NCBI GenBank assembly: GCA_019313185.1
Contig: JAFDBS010000206.1
Location: 1-35,257, forward strand
Source: Deltaproteobacteria bacterium
Lineage (GTDB): Bacteria > Desulfobacterota > Desulfuromonadia > Desulfuromonadales > BM103
Length of the DNA stretch: 35,257 nucleotides
Reading direction: 5' to 3'
A model generated the notes under the pieces. The model was not told the origin of the DNA. It did not search any database and worked only from the letters and a program-made list of their open reading frames with translations. Positions 32,671 to 35,257 of this stretch are shown in pieces. Position 1 is the first letter of the stretch. Each line of letters opens with the position of its first letter. The position numbers were made by a program, and so were the translations under genes.

Positions 32671-33237
32671 ATGCTTAATATTGGCGACCCAAAACTCCTG
32701 GCCTACCTCCGCGACCTGCCCTCAGGATATCTGCTTGATCTCCTCGCGGACAACAACGGAATCGACGATCAGCTGATCAAGCTGGTGTTGCAAGAACGTG
32801 GTTACACCCCGGACGAGGTTGCTGAGAGGGTGAACCGTCGTCGCCACGGGCGCCTTCCGCGGCGGCCAACATTATGGCGTATAGCGCGATGGGCCAGCCT
32901 GTTCAATGCCTGTCTGGTGTCAATTTACAATTTAATCGGTTTTCAAGGTCTGATGACGTCTGTGGACACCTATCGCTTGCCGTTGGTGACCCTGACGATA
33001 TTGAGTGCTGGATTTGGGTTTTTCTTGGGTTTTAAGTTGACCACATGCATCTACCAGGGCAGCCAGAACCAGCTTTATTGCGGTTTTCCCGTTCCGGTCG
33101 GCTATGTCAACCTGGAGACAGGACGGGAAACCTCGGCCGGCGGTGCCCGACTGGTGATGATCATGGCCTGCAATGCGACGGTCGGGGTGACCTTCACCGT
33201 GTTCCCGATCATCCTGATCTCACAAATCGTCCTGTGA
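32671..33237 (+). CDS. unknown small membrane protein
   Basis: 188 residues, unrecognised. The first 60 residues are soluble and helical (YLRDLPSGYLLDLLADNNG, LVLQERGYTPDEVAERVNRR), resembling a short UBA-like or helix-hairpin segment, then a basic stretch and three hydrophobic helices (about 70-92, 105-126, 162-186). No signal peptide, so the N-terminus is predicted to be cytoplasmic. No Shine-Dalgarno stands out. It sits between the HIT gene and hisI on the same strand. Confidence 0.65.
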   Translation: MLNIGDPKLLAYLRDLPSGYLLDLLADNNGIDDQLIKLVLQERGYTPDEVAERVNRRRHGRLPRRPTLWRIARWASLFNACLVSIYNLIGFQGLMTSVDTYRLPLVTLTILSAGFGFFLGFKLTTCIYQGSQNQLYCGFPVPVGYVNLETGRETSAGGARLVMIMACNATVGVTFTVFPIILISQIVL

Positions 33238-33401
33238 TCAGGTGCCCATGCATGATTGTTCAGACTTCGCCCAGAGCGAAAAGGGCGATGCAACCGATTC
33301 AGATCAGCCAACTGCCACCGCACCCCGCAGGTGGCCAAGGTTAGCAGTGGCATTGACCGATGAGGCTGAGTTGCCCTTTCACCCACCTGACCTTGAAACA
33401 G

Positions 33402-33430
33402 TTGACACCCCACGAGTAAGCAGGTAATAA
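33402..33430 (+). promoter_or_regulatory. probable hisI promoter
   Basis: Consensus -35 TTGACA (33402-33407), 17-bp spacer, weaker -10 TAATAA (33425-33430), ending 38 nt before the hisI GTG. Supports a transcription start for hisI-hisG separate from the upstream genes. Confidence 0.45.
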
Positions 33431-33468
33431 ATGGCATTTTCAAACATCACTGCTGGAGGCCGAAGATC

Positions 33469-33849
33469 GTGACAACAATCAATTTCGACAAAATGGGCGG
33501 ACTGATTCCCGCCGTGATCCAAGACCACGAGACCGGAGAAGTGCTGATGGTCGCTTTTATGGACCAGAAGACCCTCGACAACACCCTTCGCGACGGCAAG
33601 ACCTGGTTTTACAGCCGCAGCCGCAATAAATACTGGATGAAAGGGGAGGAATCAGGGAACACCCAAGACGTCGTCGAAGTTTACACGGACTGCGATGCCG
33701 ATACGGTTGTGATCAAAGTCAAGCAAAACGGCCCCGCGGCTTGCCACACCGGCAACCGAAGCTGCTTTTACGTCAAATGGGAAGACGGCCAGTGGGTGGA
33801 GCATTCCAAGCCTTTGTTCGACCCTGACGAGGTCTATAAGAAAAAGTGA
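33469..33849 (+). CDS. hisI: phosphoribosyl-AMP cyclohydrolase HisI
   Basis: 126 residues, third step of histidine synthesis (opening of the adenine ring of phosphoribosyl-AMP), cytoplasmic, Zn-dependent. Diagnostic blocks: EVLMVAFMDQKTLDNTL, TWFYSRSRNKYWMKGEESG, VYTDCDADTVVIKVKQNGP and ACHTGNRSCFY, which includes the metal-binding Cys and Asp residues. Monofunctional (no HisE pyrophosphatase domain). Starts at GTG with GGAGG about 9 nt upstream. Followed on the same strand by hisG. Confidence 0.96.
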   Translation: MTTINFDKMGGLIPAVIQDHETGEVLMVAFMDQKTLDNTLRDGKTWFYSRSRNKYWMKGEESGNTQDVVEVYTDCDADTVVIKVKQNGPAACHTGNRSCFYVKWEDGQWVEHSKPLFDPDEVYKKK

Positions 33850-33994
33850 CCGCCCATCTGAACGCCTAACGGTCAGCCGGCCCCACCACCGGGCGGGCAC
33901 GTCAACGGCACAAAAAGGTGGGTGTGCGTTCCCCTATCGATTCGCCATAACCCAAGGACACCTTAACTGAGCTATCAAAGGACAAGAGAGAACG

Positions 33995-34870
33995 ATGAGC
34001 AAAGAACTCAAATTCGGTATACCAAAGGGCAGCCTGGAGCAGGCCACTGTCGACTTGTTCGCCAAAGCAGGCTGGAAGATCAAGACCAGCTCGCGCAGTT
34101 ATTTTCCGACAAGCGATGATGACGAACTCAAATGCAGCCTGGTGCGCCCGCAAGAGATGGCCAAAATCCTCGAACGCGGCAAACTTGACGTTGGCATTGC
34201 CGGTCGCGACTGGGTCCGAGAAAATGATTCCGACGTGGTTGAAGTCGGAGAAATGGTCTATTCGAAGGTGTCGCGGCGCCCAGCCCGCTGGGTTTTGGTT
34301 GTCGGTCCTGATTCCACTGTAGAAAAACCGGAAGACCTGTCCGGCGGCACCATCTCAACGGAACTGGTCGACTTCACGAAGCGTTACTTCGCCGAGAGAA
34401 ATATCCCCGTCAATGTCGAATTCTCCTGGGGAGCCACGGAAGCAAAAATTTTGAAGGGCTTGTGCGATGCAATCGTTGAAGTCACAGAAACCGGCTCCAC
34501 GATCAAGGCGAACAACCTGCGTATCGTCTGCGAGTTGATGGAGTCTGTGCCCGTTCTGATCGCCAATAAAGACGCCTGGGAAGATCCCTGGAAACGCGCC
34601 AAAATTGAACGTATTCACACCATGCTTCAGTCTGCACTGCGTGCAGAAGGCATGGTCGGTCTGAAGATGAATGCTCCCGGCGATAAGGTCGACGCCATCA
34701 CGCAACTTTTACCAAGTTTAAACCAGCCAACAGTTGCCCATCTGTACAATTCTGATTGGGTATCAATCGAAAGCATTCTGCCGGAAGCCGATGTCCGGAA
34801 GATCGTCCCGGAGCTGATGAAACTTGGTGCCGAAGGGATTGTCGAATATCCCTTGAACAAGATAATCTAA
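33995..34870 (+). CDS. hisG: ATP phosphoribosyltransferase, long form HisG
   Basis: 291 residues, first and feedback-controlled step of histidine synthesis (PRPP + ATP). The catalytic part begins [18 protein letters not shown], contains [13 protein letters not shown] and the PRPP loop [18 protein letters not shown], and the C-terminal 75 residues ([40 protein letters not shown]) form the ACT-like histidine-binding domain of the long form, so no HisZ is required. AAAGGACAAGAGAGA precedes the ATG. A T-run (34897-34904) follows 26 nt after the stop, without a clean hairpin. Confidence 0.96.
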   Translation: MSKELKFGIPKGSLEQATVDLFAKAGWKIKTSSRSYFPTSDDDELKCSLVRPQEMAKILERGKLDVGIAGRDWVRENDSDVVEVGEMVYSKVSRRPARWVLVVGPDSTVEKPEDLSGGTISTELVDFTKRYFAERNIPVNVEFSWGATEAKILKGLCDAIVEVTETGSTIKANNLRIVCELMESVPVLIANKDAWEDPWKRAKIERIHTMLQSALRAEGMVGLKMNAPGDKVDAITQLLPSLNQPTVAHLYNSDWVSIESILPEADVRKIVPELMKLGAEGIVEYPLNKII

Positions 34871-34900
34871 GCTGACAGCACCTGCCGGGGGCCAGTTTTT

Positions 34901-35155
34901 TTAATGGACCTGGGCGGGTGCAATGCTCCGCCCTGTCCACACTCCCATCCCGACCTTTCTCACCATTTCCGCCACTGAACCACAGGTGACGACAGCATTA
35001 AAGGTCTGAGGGCCGGCGTTCTTCTGCCGGACCATGAAAACGTCGCCGGACCGAGCATCTGACAATGCGAATTGCAGAAAATTTCCTTTGCTCTGGTCTG
35101 GACAGCAATCGACGAGCAGGTTATGCTCCGAGAGCGATATCAGCGTATTAGACAT
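34901..35155 (-). CDS. possible small protein of 84 residues
   Basis: The frame begins MSNTLISLSEHNLLVDCC and has protein-like composition and alternation (NFLQFALSDARSGDVFMV, GSVAEMVRKVGMGVW), but the sequence before its ATG lacks a Shine-Dalgarno, and a longer version starting at 35236 is possible. It overlaps a plus-strand frame that has better initiation signals. Unrecognised. Confidence 0.35.
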   Translation of the reverse strand: MSNTLISLSEHNLLVDCCPDQSKGNFLQFALSDARSGDVFMVRQKNAGPQTFNAVVTCGSVAEMVRKVGMGVWTGRSIAPAQVH

Positions 35156-35165
35156 GGAGGAAATG

Positions 35166-35257
35166 ATGAGCAACCGAAACCACCCACCGGACAAGTCATG
35201 CTCAAGCTGTGCTGCGGTCTGGCAAAAACATGGCACAACCAGTTGCTGGAGCGACCC
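35166..35257 (+). CDS. start of an unknown Cys-containing protein (runs off window)
   Basis: ATG at 35166 is preceded by GGAGG at 5 nt. It reads MSNRNHPPDKSCSSCAAV and then a third Cys (TSCWSDP) before the window ends, so it is partial. A CxxC pair followed by Cys suggests metal binding. The frame is open upstream to an ATG at 35034, but only the start here has a ribosome-binding site. Unrecognised. Confidence 0.4.
   Translation, partial: MSNRNHPPDKSCSSCAAVWQKHGTTSCWSD

Noticed and set aside
34865-34905. Intrinsic terminator after hisG
   Set aside because: There is a T-run (34897-34904), but I could not find a convincing stem directly before it.

Overview
The window looks like chromosomal DNA of a Gram-negative bacterium. 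It encodes outer-membrane and lipoprotein genes, HflK/HflC, and a periplasmic octaheme cytochrome c. A Bacillus-type (short) MurB, a long-form HisG, a cyclic-di-GMP-I riboswitch, an octaheme HAO-family cytochrome and a sigma-54-like promoter together would fit a Desulfuromonas/Geobacter-like deltaproteobacterium (Desulfobacterota). TPMT, YgiQ, YceH and ArsJ would also fit a gammaproteobacterium. The placement is inference only. I see no insertion sequence, prophage, CRISPR array, rRNA or tRNA.

Left part (1-6.1 kb, mostly minus strand): the 5' part of murB, the membrane protease-regulator pair hflK-hflC, a CPA2-type cation/proton antiporter, and an unusual protein joining a ferritin-like domain to a degenerate response-regulator receiver. 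Between hflK and the antiporter lies a compact plus-strand unit: an inverted repeat, a strong sigma-54-like -24/-12 element, a 29-residue one-helix membrane protein and a terminator.

Middle part (6.1-16.3 kb): an arsenate-detoxification pair (arsJ-associated GAPDH plus the ArsJ exporter), a cyclic-di-GMP-I riboswitch with two downstream hairpins ahead of a 116-residue one-helix membrane protein, an octaheme cytochrome c of the hydroxylamine oxidoreductase family, and a putative 10-TM heavy-metal exporter (ArsP_2/DUF2899 type) flanked by AT-rich perfect palindromes. Two more tiny membrane proteins (32 and 39 residues), a Rap1a/Tai-like secreted protein and a YhiN-like flavoprotein complete this part. 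It is rich in intergenic DNA and regulatory signals.

Right part (16.6-35 kb): a four-S1-domain RNA-binding protein with a structured leader, an unknown membrane protein, a Sel1-repeat protein, thiopurine methyltransferase, a two-domain glutaredoxin, two convergent Gly-rich lipoproteins sharing one terminator (an ELWxTDGT-repeat protein and a DUF4382-like protein), an outer-membrane barrel protein and a YqaA/DedA protein. Then comes a long co-directional plus-strand run: GDSL lipoprotein esterase, YgiQ radical SAM, YceH, PabB-PabC fusion, YkgJ-like cysteine cluster, HIT protein, a small unknown membrane protein, hisI and hisG(long).

The most interesting parts are the riboswitch-controlled orphan membrane protein, the sigma-54-like/29-aa peptide unit, and the ferritin-receiver fusion in which the phospho-acceptor Asp is Glu.
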